Shown in pieces: positions 12,219-23,900 of a stretch of DNA of 64,000 bases (position 1 is the first letter of the stretch; each line of letters begins with the position of its first letter). The stretch comes from Sacculina carcini. Lineage: Eukaryota; Arthropoda; Thecostraca; Sacculinidae. The notes under the pieces were generated by a model. It was not told the DNA's origin. It saw nothing but the letters and a program-made list of their open reading frames with translations, and made no database searches. The stretch lies in NCBI GenBank assembly GCA_916048095.2, contig OU696584.1, positions 1,027,501 through 1,091,500 of the forward strand, in the 5' to 3' direction. Both the position numbers and the translations under genes were made by a program.

Positions 12219-12678
12219 TAGTATTTGTCAACGTGGGTCATATAACCACCTTGGGGGTCATATGATTTCGTTTAAGGGCTCACAGGACGGAATGAAAAAA
12301 TTGAAGGGCCACCATGTTTTTTCACGGACCACAAAGGATATGTGTTGAAACAATTTATATATTTGTGTTGTTATTTTGGATGTTGTAGATTTGAATCATG
12401 TGATCCGCCAAGACCCCCGGTGTTTGCCTGGCGCGTGTATCTACTCCGCCGTTTATGTCTGTTTATGTCGTTGTGTTAACCCTACCTGTACGTACAGTAG
12501 TGGTGTTGTTTTGGTAGTCGGTGGAAATAATTGCCGGCGCACATGAGATAATCATCTGGAGAAGTCACATCACGACGATCCATGCGTGTATATGGGACCA
12601 CAAGGATTTTTAGGGGGACCACAAGACCTTGCATTGTGCTGAAGGGGTCCACGGCATGAGAAAGGTTGATAACCACTG
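12219..12678. mobile_element. hAT-like MITE
   Basis: The left end TAGTATTTGTCAACGTGGG and right end AAGGTTGATAACCACTG are imperfect inverted repeats. The interior (GGGGGTCATATG, TTGAA..GGCCA, GATCCGCC) matches the element at 51989-52363. I see no clear 8-bp target duplication here. Confidence 0.6.
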
Positions 12679-12795
12679 ATCTATGAGTCTAGGTGATCTA
12701 GGTGGCGTTGCTAGACATCAAGTACATTGATGAGCGAACGACATCATCCCTGGTAGGTGATTGACTAGTACTTGTTGTACGAATTAGTATTGTAA

Positions 12796-14010
12796 TTGTT
12801 GTGTGTATGCGGATGTTTGACTTCAATTCCAGCAACTTTTACAAGAGCAATTATCACCCCTGATAAACATCGTTCTCGATCCCCTTCAACCTGGTTTTGT
12901 ATCAAATCGTTCCACGGAATCTCTCGTTCTATGCTTATTGGCGATATTTTCAATCATTTTGTGAATTATATTGTACTAGATCTTTCATCGGCATTTGACC
13001 TTGTCGATCATGCAATTTTGTGCGAAGATACCGTCGCGATATGCCTTTCTTCCACGGTTTTATCCTTGATGAAGTCGCATTTGTCTAATCATTTCCATTT
13101 TGCTCGTTCCAACTCTACTTTCTCCTATTCTCTCAATCATTCCAGTGACGTACGTCAGTTATCTATTTTGGGTCCGCTAATTTTCAATTTGTATATACAT
13201 ACCGTAAACCTCTATTTGAACCGCATATCGTTCTATTTTTCACACATTCCCCTTAGTGCCGTTCAATTAGAGGATGTTCTATTTTTTGACTAGCTGAACA
13301 CAATTTTGAGAAGATATTTAGTTTAGTAAGTTTTATGGATAAAAAGCAGGTCATGAATACATATTTATTTAACAAAATATACAAAAACAGGGTGATTACT
13401 CATATTTTATCACAAATTAACTAATATAAATTAGTCAGTCATATCTATTGCCAAAAGGGAAGTATTCATCAAAGTGCTGAATAATTAGCGGTGCCGCTCA
13501 ATTAGAGCAGGGGTTCTTACCGGCATTGCTGCCACCCCCAAGGTGTATGAGCCAGGTTCCTAAGTTGTGAGAGGATTCCTGTGAAAATTGTATAATATAT
13601 ATGTTTTATATTTTTTCTGGAAAATAGTAGAGAAAACTGGGAGCAACTTGAAGCTGTAGGAATCAGACTTTTTTGTTATTGTTTCTTTTGTTTTTTTATA
13701 TAGCTATGAAGAATCCAGGGGATGCGAGAAGTGACTGCCTATATAATAAGGGTCCGAACACTATAAAAACTTAAGAATCACTGAGTCTGAGGGTGCGGTT
13801 CTATTTTTCGATTGTTCCCCTAAGGTGCCATTCAAATAGAGGTGCCTTTCAAATAAAGGTTTTACGGTAACTTCCCTTTGTCCAATTTTCATCGTTTTTC
13901 TATTTCTCATGACATTTATGCAGATGATCTGCAAGTTTATGTTCCTTTCTCCAAAATTTCCGACATTTTACTTCGTGATTTTATAAATGATACCAAGTCA
14001 CGAGCTTAAT
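12796..14010 (+). mobile_element. Degenerate non-LTR reverse transcriptase, split by a MITE
   Basis: The left part (to 13199) reads VLDLSSAFDLVDHAIL and later SILGPLIFNLYI. These match the conserved RT blocks usually written LDLSAAFDTVDH and GSVLGPLLFNLYI. The right part (from 13870) contains YADDLQVYVP, the catalytic YxDD block. A MITE at 13200-13869 sits between them. Several substitutions, a shortened frame and the insertion show it is dead. The family is probably CR1/L2/Jockey-like; the exact clade is not decidable here. Confidence 0.75.
13200..13869. mobile_element. MITE with TIRs, TACCGTA family (type 2), itself carrying a hAT-like insertion
   Basis: The left end TACCGTAAACCTCTATTTGA is inverted at the right end, where TCAAATAAAGGTTTTACGG is followed by TA. 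The interior block TTTATTTAACA..CAGGGTGATTAC recurs at 35035-35302 and, reversed, at 59937-60301. A hAT-like element interrupts it at about 13505-13795, with ends CAGGGGTTCTTA and TTAAGAATCACTG. It is inserted in the RT remnant at 12796-14010. Confidence 0.8.
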
Positions 14011-14181
14011 CACTCAACCTACTTCTGAACCATTCCATGCCAGACTATTTTGCGGCTCATTCCTCCCGCCTCATACCTCCTCGAATTTGTTTTTTTTTGT
14101 CTCTGTATCACCCGATGTGAAGCGACTTTCAATTGTCGTTTGTTTAATAGTATGTGCTATTTTTCAACTTCATTGTACGCA

Positions 14182-14400
14182 GTGGTGGCGCCAAGGAAGG
14201 CTTGAAGGGGCTAATAATCAAGGAGGCTTGAGGGGCTATTGCTCCCCAAAAATTCGCTGAACCCTTTCTTGAACCCCCTCCCAATAAAACTGCTGATAAT
14301 GTACATTGTGAGTGCAGTTCCCATGTTTCGCCAAGCCCCTGCATCTTTTTCCTCGGCCCCCCTCAACCTCCACCTTATAGTTACTGGCTCCGCCATTGTA
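14182..14400. mobile_element. hAT-like MITE, CAGTGGCG family
   Basis: The left end CAGTGGTGGCGCCAAGG pairs with the right end ACTGGCTCCGCCATTG as inverted repeats. ATTGTACG occurs at both borders, consistent with an 8-bp duplication, though the exact edge is ambiguous. The interior shares CCCATGTTTCGCCAAGCCCC with the other family members. Confidence 0.7.
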
Positions 14401-15152
14401 CGCCATGATTTATTATTGCATGTTTCCTGTGTCCATGCTAATTTGAGCGCTTGTCAAATACAATTACAAACACAAGATGTTTCTTCACGATCTAAACAAG
14501 ATGGTGACGAAGACGCACGTAGTGCATATCCTCTAGCAACAGTAACCGCACCAAGTACACCGCACAAGTGTCGCTAGTATAGATATATATACTAGCGCTA
14601 GTATATGTATATAGATAGATATATGTACTAATTCACTCGCACCAAATGTATATTTACTCACCAGCAACGGACAATGTTTTGTCAACAGTCACACAGACGG
14701 GCACACAGACAGGAAATTCTTGCAATCGAATAGAAATGAAATTTATTCATTATGTTACAATAATTAATAAATTATTCAAATATTAATGGATTAAATAATT
14801 GGATGAATAAATAATTAATATTATTTATTAAATATTTAAATATTTTATCTGTGTTTAAATAATTATTGTGAATTCTTAAAAAAATATTTAAAAAAATATT
14901 GGCAAAAATTATAATAAAATCAATCATCTGTAACACACACACACACACATACACACACTCACACACACACACACACACACTACATGCATACTATTTAACG
15001 AAATTTGGTTTCATGTTGAATAATACACAAATTGTGTGACTTGCAATTGAAACCTCTTACGCGCCTGACCAGTTGTTGGTCTTTTTCAAGAGACAGCCAA
15101 CGGTCAATGTTTGACACATTAAATCACATTATCTTGGCGACAACTGCACTAG
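14401..15152. other. Intergenic, AT-rich, no gene seen
   Basis: A short palindromic ACTAGCGCTAGTA sits near 14590 and a CA tract at 14934-14980. The ORFs on either strand are AT-biased and featureless. Confidence 0.4.
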
Positions 15153-15818
15153 TCACACCTGTGAGTCTTTCAGCTTGCGATCTAAACCGAGTGATTTGTC
15201 GTGGCATAGCGTGATAGTTGCCACTTTCTCCTCCGCTCTGGTTGGAGTGTTGGCGTTCCTGTCGATTGACAACGATCTCCTCCTGACTAGAGCGTCGAAG
15301 CCGCCGACTTTACTGCAAATACTGCAACTTATCACCAATAGCAGGGCGTAGAACAGTAGCAACACGACACATCCGACGATCAGGTAGGGCCAGATTGTTC
15401 GCAGATACTCGATCATCAACGAGCGACTCATGTGTCTGCTGGCCAGTTCTATCAACTGCTCTGTGTCCGACACCAGTTGACGCACCGAATTGCTCGCGCG
15501 CTGCTCGTCCAGCTGTACCTCGCGTTCCAGTTGACCGATTCTCTCCAGCAGAGGACTCACTTGGTGCATTTCCTGCTGCTGCCGCCGTTGTTGGTGCTGA
15601 TGCGGCTGGAGATGACGAAGAAAGTCTTTCTCATGAAACGGCGACGAGGCGGATGCGGTGGATGACTTAGAGGAGTCAATGTCCGATGCTCGTGGTCCGA
15701 TCGAGGCAATGGGTATCCGATCTCGACCGTGAAACACAGTGTTGGCGGTTACTTGCACGGGAGACCAGCCAGCTGTCACCACCACGATTAATAAGAGACA
15801 ACAGTTCCAAAACACCAT
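15153..15818 (-). CDS. Single-pass type I membrane protein, unrecognised
   Basis: Single-exon ORF of 221 codons from ATG at 15818-15816. A hydrophobic signal peptide (FWNCCLLLIVVVTAG) is followed by a Ser-rich segment, then a Gln/His-rich and heptad-like region (EMHQVSPLLERIGQLE onward) that looks like a coiled coil. One membrane helix follows (IWPYLIVGCVVLLLFYALLL, about residues 140-162), then a basic cytoplasmic tail with VRRRSLSID. A TTG codon slightly upstream is in frame but not needed. The layout resembles the smaller protein at 19822-20286 on the same strand. I do not recognise the family. It may also be one exon of a larger gene. Confidence 0.55.
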   Translation of the reverse strand: MVFWNCCLLLIVVVTAGWSPVQVTANTVFHGRDRIPIASIGPRASDIDSSKSSTASASSPFHEKDFLRHLQPHQHQQRRQQQEMHQVSPLLERIGQLEREVQLDEQRASNSVRQLVSDTEQLIELASRHMSRSLMIEYLRTIWPYLIVGCVVLLLFYALLLVISCSICSKVGGFDALVRRRSLSIDRNANTPTRAEEKVATITLCHDKSLGLDRKLKDSQV

Positions 15819-17725
15819 GATCCGTAAAGACTTCCTCAACTGATGGTTAGTGGTTGCCTAGAGAAGTTATATTTTGATCACAATAATTTTCGACTGGTTT
15901 TTGTGTTTTCTACAAGATCTTTGGACATTTATATCCCCTCAGACTGGTCGAATTAGATTTACCACACACAGCAAAATTGTGCAACAATTGTCAGAAGTTC
16001 TGACTGAGTTCAGCTCCTCAATAAAAGTATATCCTCAATATTACTTTCATAAACACTAAGTCTTGTGGCAAATTTTGTTTGCTATTTGCCAACCTGCTTT
16101 TCGTGCTCAATTGCCGGCGGTTGAGAATCAACTGAACAGCTGCAAACAGTGCAATTATACTGTTTCACTCGAAACGCCAACACACGCACACAAACACGCA
16201 CGCACGCGCACGCACATTGACACATAGTTGCACGCGCAGGAGTGTGGAGATTGCAGGGTCAGATATGAACTAGGAAGCCATTCAATGGCGTGTTGCAGGC
16301 AATGTCACGCAGTTGACTCGCTTTTGTCTTGTCAGCTCGATCTTGGTGTGTCATGGACACAAACTGGCATCTATGCGTGTTCATCAATAGTACGACAGTA
16401 ATTGGCGGAAAAACGAAGTTATTGCTTTCTTGCTAGCGTGTATTTGTTATGTGCGTATTTAGCTGTTTTAGTGACAGCTAAATTATTTTCTAACGTAGTT
16501 TTTAATACCGAAAAACATCTGCATCATATTCTTGTATTGTTCATAGTTCATCCATTACAGAACTTGACTTATACGGAGCTTCGATGTTTGCTTTTTGAAA
16601 CACGCTCCAGTAGAAACTACCTGTTTATCATTGCCAGGCCTGTCCCTGCTCCAGTAATATGACCTAGTCTTGGTCAATAAATCTTTGATCCTCACTATTA
16701 CACAGAGAGGAAAATGACTACTCCACAGGACTAAAAACAATGGGAACAAGTCTAAAAACAAGGAAAAAACCAGATACTGAACAGGACTAAAACAAGGCCT
16801 TTTCAAGGGCGGATGAGGTTGCATTATGCTCTTATCAGACCCTCCCCATTCCTCTTATTCTTGTACTAGTGTCCTTGTAGCCAACAGCCATCTAACAATG
16901 CTATGTACGTTCTCGTATTTAATATTGTGTGCATGATATAATTAATTATCCATCTGTCCATCTGTTTTCCAGATTTCTTGTCCATCTGTTCTTCCCGTAT
17001 CATTTCAGCGATGTACCAAATATATGTTGGGATCTTTCGGAGAAGATGCCCGCCAGTGAAAAGGCAACACAATAATTGAAGAACAGGAACAAAAATGCTT
17101 AAGCTAACCTAACCGAAATTCTAGACAGCTGTCACGCAATATGTGTGTATTTTCCATTACTGGCGGCATTTTGACCGAAAGATCCACATGTTGTGTTTGA
17201 TCCATGAAGCTCCATGATCCATGTGTTTGATCCAAAGATCCATGACGTTTGTGTTTGTGACCCACTTTGTCACGGCAGCAAGCGTACCTCTCTGTTCACT
17301 AGGGTTACTCATTTTTCCCAAATTGCTGGTAATTCGGGTGTAGCAAGTTATTACCATGCTTTGAACGACGCTGAGTTCAATGGAATCAAAATAAACACCG
17401 CAAAGTAATATTTAAGGGTCGAGAATCTACTTTTAAATTTTGAATATTTCCAATTTCCAGTGGTTTTTGGTTTATAATGAGCAAATGGTAAAATGTAGAA
17501 TATACCTTAGTAATGATATATGCGCTGAAATGTAAGGATTAATATCATAACACTCATTAAAATATCCATAAGTTATTTGTACCAAAAAGTGTCAAAATGC
17601 AACCAGTTGTGAAATCGCTTAATTTCAGTCAGGTATTCATATGCTTGTGTTTACCAGTCACGTGTAGAAGAGGAGGGAATTTTTTATATGCCAATCAATT
17701 GTGACCAAAATTACACGCACATCAT

Positions 17726-17756
<31 letters not shown>

Positions 17757-18400
17757 TGCATCTGCAAATTTAGCACACCGTGTGAGTTACGTGTACACAC
17801 AGACATACAAACACATAAGGGCAGGCAAAATTACGTCACACACTGGAATTCCCAGCTTAGAAATAAAACTATGTATTCACTGCTATCGTTATCCTGAATA
17901 TAAAAGTCACCTTTTCAATCATTAAGTGACTTACTTGATTTGTTCCACTGACAATCGACTCATCTTCATCGTGGCTAACAGACTGTGAGTATGCCTCGTT
18001 CCCTTCATCAAATTAGACATATGTGTCGGTAATATTTGCCATCAAAACCTTACGTTTTGATTTTTAACTGTTCGTTTTTGTGGTACTTGTATTTCGAATG
18101 AATTCAACGGGTATTTTACAGACCATATTTTTATATATTTGTCTGTAAATATAATCAAGTAGTGAATTCATAGTAGAGGAAATACATTTGTTAAAATGAT
18201 AATTTAAAATCAACAGTTAAGTACCTATTAGCAATCACGGAGTGGGTGATAGACAAGTACCGAGAGGCCGCGCAGCTCACTCTTCTTGTCCTGGGCGTTA
18301 AACCTCGGCGTGGTTCACACTTATTGCGTCCTAGAGCATGTCATCACTCCTGTTGTCAAAGATTATCTATTTCCTTGAATTATTTATGTTCAGCGGGTAG
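15819..18400. other. Intergenic with repeat fragments
   Basis: Holds a CA/CG-rich tract near 16185-16215, a fragment of repeat family A at about 16795-16905 (AAGGGCGGATGAG, CCAACAGCCATCTA) and a CA tract at 17727-17751. Between these I see no coding segment with domain or splice support. Confidence 0.4.
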
Positions 18401-19048
18401 TTGGAGATAGGCAGCGACGTGAATGATCAGCTGCAAAGAATGACGATGTTCGTGTCTTTGTTGTACGCTCAAGCGTGGTTCACATCACCAGTTGTTGTGG
18501 ATGCCTCTGTGAACGACTTGCAGCTCCACCACGAGCTATTCCGATATAGAAGGGTTGATTGTGAAGTGGCGGATACTGCATTGGCAGTGATTAATCGTCG
18601 CTTATGGTACTTAAGGCCTCAATTCGTAAGTTTTTCCTTGTGCAGCGGAAAAGTGACTGAGACTGAGAAGAAACAGATTACCGACAACTTTACTTCATTA
18701 GAGAGAACGGAGGACTACACTGATGACAACCTGACAATACAGCCGGGCACTCGACTGGTAGATTTAGTAGACGAGCGTTCCCGGATGGTATTTGATGAGC
18801 TGCTGGCGTGCAGTGCGGAGTGGATGTCATCCCCGGTGAGAATGTGGCACGAACACGAACAGTTTGTACTGTTTAGGCAGTTTGCGAACACATTAAAAGT
18901 TTCGAATGACATTGCATGAGGTGTGAAGATCCTAGAAGATTTTATCGGTTCAGTTAGCAAGGACAAACAGCAGCTACAAGACGTCATGCACCTTGTGGAA
19001 AACCACAGAAAGAAAATGCGCGGATTTAAAAATCAGACTCAGTGCTGA
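18401..19048 (+). pseudogene. Decayed ORF of a widespread, probably transposon-associated family
   Basis: A 172-codon frame without its own start ATG ends at TGA (18917-18919). The same frame continues for 42 further codons to a second TGA (19046-19048). Both parts look like one protein: RRLWYLRPQFVSFSL and LVDERSRMVFDELL upstream, GVKILEDF and LVENHRKK downstream. I recall an uncharacterised invertebrate family with the pattern NDxAERG[VI]K at this join. The TGA then falls where Arg is expected and one residue is missing, so a CGA to TGA change in a dead copy is the simplest reading. Family identity is from memory and unverified. Readthrough is possible but less likely, as the N-terminus is also truncated. 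Confidence 0.6.
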
Positions 19049-19821
19049 TGTTATTTTTTGTGTTGTACATTGTAGTAATAGTGTTTGGTATTTCATGTTG
19101 TAGAAGGCAGTTAATCATTTAGTTAGGCAGTTAAAAGCAGTTGCTAATCGTTTGTGTATGACTTGAAGAGTACAAAACACCGTGTTCACAATGTGTTTGT
19201 TGTATTTTTACATGATCGCTGTACTTCCACTATAACGGCGAGCATGTTGACTTGGTGACGCTTAATTAATTGGTTTAAGTACTGATAATATCCAGTAAGT
19301 AGAAGCAACGGCTGACTGTCACCACTTCTACACGTTGCACCGATCATAGTGGAAGAAGGGCGGTAATTTTGTTTCGTGACAATAGATGCAACTTAATAAT
19401 CAAAATTAACAACAAAAACGGTGTAATTTTCTGCAAAACGGATCAAAATTTCTGGTGAATTGGTTCTGCTATAGTGATATGCGTGGCGCTACCTGTGCGG
19501 CGAGATTTTTGAGATTAATAATTTTAAGATAACCTGCGCGGCCAAACATTCAGCGTATTCAACAAAAACATATTCATTGGAAAGCAAATGTATAGATTTT
19601 TAAGGCAAACTTTTATATATTTCCCATATAATGAATACAATATTGTGAAAGGGGAAAATGTGTGAATATGGTCTAATTTCAAATTTTCAAATGCAATTCG
19701 CACTCCTTGAATTACGTTTGATTCCAATAATTTCACCAGCATTAGAATCAGCGTCGTCTAAATAATGAGAAACACCTGCAAGTTTTTGGAAAAATCACCA
19801 AGAAATGAGCAACCGTACTGT
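19049..19821. other. Intergenic, no gene seen
   Basis: AT-rich sequence with no repeat or ORF that I can support. Confidence 0.4.
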
Positions 19822-20286
19822 TCAGGCGCTGAGCTGTCGCTCCAACTTGTGCCGATGGTAGAGAAACACCAACACCAGCGCCACATAAGCTATCCCCACA
19901 AGAATCATTGACGTCAACACAACTGGCAATGCAAACTCGCGACTGTACTGGAACACGCGTCGTGCCATCCCCGCCTCTGTGTCGGCAGTGGCTTTCCAGA
20001 ACGCTTGCGTGTGTTGTATGTTGGAAGTAGATGATGATGGAGGCATGGCGCGGTGAATAGCGTCCCCAATGAATGTACGCATTGCACCCATCCACTTCTG
20101 CAGAGAATCTTGAACGTCAGCTGTGTTGACTTGGCGCAAAGTCGAGGCGAAAGAAACTCGATCTGGAAACATCGACGATGACTGGCGTTTGTTGGTCGAC
20201 GAATGTTGCGCGTTGGTGACGAACATCTGCGCACACGACGGACTTATCCAGAGCAGACACATTAGTGTCATCCTAAAAAGCGGCAT
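19822..20286 (-). CDS. Small signal-peptide plus single-membrane-helix protein, unrecognised
   Basis: ORF of 154 codons starting at ATG 20286-20284. An N-terminal signal peptide (MTLMCLLWISPSCAQ) is followed by a hydrophilic Ser/Gln-rich middle, then a membrane helix (ALPVVLTSMILVGIAYVALV, about residues 117-142) and a short tail HRHKLERQLSA. The architecture, strand and the residues just before the helix (Y-x-R-x-x-x-P) resemble the protein at 15153-15818, so the two may be diverged paralogues. No family recognised. Overlapping frames are shadows. Confidence 0.5.
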   Translation of the reverse strand: MPLFRMTLMCLLWISPSCAQMFVTNAQHSSTNKRQSSSMFPDRVSFASTLRQVNTADVQDSLQKWMGAMRTFIGDAIHRAMPPSSSTSNIQHTQAFWKATADTEAGMARRVFQYSREFALPVVLTSMILVGIAYVALVLVFLYHRHKLERQLSA

Positions 20287-20937
20287 GGGTTATCCTTCGG
20301 CCGCAGTTTCACATTTCATGCAGAACCAAGACCGCATCCAATTGGTCTAGCATTAGTTATACATTTTCACATGCGAGCATTTGCGTGAATCTTTGCTATA
20401 CACTCAACACTCAGGTATACCATGCCAATTGAAGCTCTATATTGATATCTATATGTAATAAGCAAGCTCTTTAATGCCAGATCTAGTGGTGTAGCAGCTT
20501 GAAAACCAACATTGGCCTCGTCTTAACTCCAGGAAGGCTGGTGTGCGTGTGTTTGTACAATAATTCGTTTGGCAATATGAGTGAGTCAACGTGATCGTTT
20601 ACCGCTAGCTTAGCAAATTGCGCAGCGTGTTCGTGCCTTATCAATAGCAAAATTTTAAGATCGTAAATATTTTCCGTGGTTGATTTAATTTGTATCGCAA
20701 ACGCTAAAACGTCCATTTTTAGCTGAGTATTACATGTGATCGTTTGATACGTAATACAACCGCGTTGCCACTTGACAATTTGTTTGTGGGAGGACCTTTC
20801 AAATAATAATCACACAATGAAAACAAAACTTTATTCGTCAAGTATTATTAAACTCTTCACGTAATGATGCTCTCGTTGATCCACTGAGGTATTTTGTAGT
20901 CAATTCACCTCGTTTGCTGAACTGACTCAGAATCCAA

Positions 20938-23900
20938 ATGGGGATTTTGGTGGTCAGATTTACCAGGGAAAAAAGGCAACGTTTGTGCCGAATATTGCAC
21001 TACTTGAACATTGCAATGCTTCTGTTATTGGAGTGTGTTTTCGCGTCTTTGTCGTGGAATTACGTAGTATGGAAGGAATCTCGCTTTCTACTAACGTCAG
21101 GATCGCCAAGAGTTTGGACCAGTGTTCTTCACATGGTCACCGTTGTAGCTGTCCTTGTTCATATCGCTGGCGCAGTCTTGTGTCGCAAGTGCGCCGAAAA
21201 AGAGGTCAAGGAACGCATGCAGGTGAGCAATGCAACCACCTACTCACAAACGTTCAGAATCTCACTTTGAGTAGACTTAGGATGCAAAGACGTTTTAATA
21301 AATATGTCAACAATTAAAAAATGTTAACGAATTATGGTATCACGCCAAATATCCAAGCATCAAGGTTACATCAAAGAAGGCGTCGATAAAATAATTAAGA
21401 TTGTTTTCAACAGGTCAGTTCAGCCACCGACATGACTGTACTTGTATGATTGACTTGCGCGTGTATTTCTATCTACGTTTCTGAGCTAGAGTAAGTGACG
21501 CTGTTCTGGCTGGTCACGTGGTCGTGGTGTATGTGTGTATGTGCGTATGTGTGTATTGTTGCGGCCGGTGTACAATTTGTTTGTTTGATTTAGCGGCAGC
21601 GATTTTGTACTGTGACGCCGACGGTTGTGGTCATCAGGTAGCATTGGTCTAATGCTAGTTATTGCGTGGAGTTATTTTGGATTGTCCTAGTCAAATCAAT
21701 ATACCTATATATACTCGACTTCCACTTCTTTGATGAACTTCTTTAGATGGACTACCCACATAAATCCTCGAGCCGAAATCTCAGGCCATCGGTCCCTTCC
21801 CGAAATTTCTTTCATTCCGGGAGTGTCGTATCCACTAATTTTGAGCCTTTTCCATCTTCTGTCGGGAAATGGGCCCGGCAACGATTATGCTGGAGACAAC
21901 GACAGTTATCGATTAATATAATACATCATGCGGTATAGAAGAGAAAGGACTGTGGGGTGGAACAAGATGAAAGATCAAGCAAATTTTATTCTGCGTTTTA
22001 GACGGCTTTACTTACCACCATATCTCCTAATGTTCACCATTTTTGCACACTTCAACCAGCAGTCAGTTTGCATCAGAGTTTGCTGGGATGAGAGTCAAGA
22101 TACATCGCGATCTGTATCTGGATTATCCTCTCCTAACCTTCCACTCCACTGTCGCGGCTGCAGACGGTCTCTATAATAACCAGTAACATTTCCGAGGAGC
22201 CGGTATGGCATTGCATAAAGCCAGTGTATCTGGAGACGATACCCCATAAACTTTGGCTTTGGGGCTCAAATGGTGCAGTTCTCTGGACAGGCTAGCTGTT
22301 GTTTTACCTGAATGTCATCCACGGAAAGTCAAAGTCTGATCTCCTTTAACTGATTTTGAAGGAGTTTGATCCTTTTGAAGTCATATCTCCCTGGTGTATC
22401 AACCGAAAACTGCTCTTTCAGGATTACATAATCCGCCTTTCGAGTGGGAGATAGACTGTCTGAGACTTTTCTACTGTCCTTTAGCTCTTGGCGGTGCAAA
22501 TCTACGTCTTTCACCAGGGTTTGTATTATCTGGTTTGTGGTTCTAGTTCCTGGCCACCCAAATGACATTCTCCACTGTCTTTGCGACGCATCGCAAAAAG
22601 CGCATTGTGCCGTTGTTTAGTGCGTGTTGGATGGTTCTAGCTGTTATGTTGCCACCCGATCCTGTTTAGGCACCCGGTAATGTCCTTGTGTTGTGTTGGA
22701 GCAGAGAAACGTCCGGTCTAGGCGGTCACTTTACGCGCAGTGCACGACGTCTTGTGTCGTGCTTTACATTGTTGACGCTCATGTGTTTGTATGCGCTATA
22801 GCAAATCTATGTATTGTTGATTTATGTCAAGAAAACGAAGACCAACAACTAGTTAAGGAAGTGTGAGAAATCTAGTAATGCAATGAAACATGCTGGTTTT
22901 AGTGTTGTCTGGTGTTTATATATTTGTTACACAGAAAGTCGTGATGGTCTGGCTGATTTTGGTGGTAATGTCAGTGATGTTGACCGCTTGTGCGACCATG
23001 TTGACTTTCTGCACGTCGTCTCTACTCAGCGGCAGTTTTGAGAACACTCTGAATATGGCGATGAAGCTCTACAAACAGGGTGGTCGGGATAAAGCCGTCG
23101 TGGACAGGCATGATTGGACGGATGAATGATTGATGGATGATTAGACGATTGAACACTTATTAATTCATTCATCAGTTTGACCGTATTGACGAAAACAAGA
23201 AGCACTCGTGTGATAAAAAAGCAAATGAGAAAATACAAAGTCGTGGCAAATACAAAGCCCCTTCCGGCATGTACTGCCTCTTATGAACATATATGCTATG
23301 AGAAAAATCACAGATATATTCAGTTTCAACTGAGAATAAGGCACAATCACACGATTTAACTAACGACAATAGCGAAAACATTACACGATAGAAACACAGA
23401 CATATGCTCGCACATGCACGATTTCCTTTACAATGATCGTGCACATATCGCAACAAACGAAATGGACACACACAATAGGAATTTGGTGCACACACACACA
23501 CACACACACACACACTTATACAACATAATAGGTAAGCGTGATAAGTGAAATGGAGTTAATATTATGCACAGGACATATGCGGTAAATATAAAATGCAAAA
23601 TGATTAATAGATAATTGTAAAATTGTTGTAACTGTAAAACAATGTTATAACCATGAAATGCACGTAATACAATACGGTCAACAAAATAATACTCAAAACC
23701 ATACTCAGTCGCTGTTGAATGTCTTCCAGGCTTCAGCAGAAGTTTCAGTGTTGTGGAGTTTACGGTTATGAGGACTGGTTTCTGACATCATGGATCAAGA
23801 ATGAGGACATTCCTCCATATGACTCAGTTACGCTAGCTTACCGAGATCTTAAACAGGTTCATACTTCTGTTCTTCACCTACCTTTGAAACTTCCGTTGCA

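Noticed and set aside
18401-19048. Selenoprotein with in-frame TGA
   Set aside because: The family has Arg, not Cys, at that site as I recall it. The N-terminus is truncated and one residue is missing, as in a pseudogene. No SECIS-like fold was evident by eye.
22329-22568. Confident nested gene in tetraspanin intron 1
   Set aside because: Protein-like but unrecognised and without splice partners; kept only as a low-confidence note.
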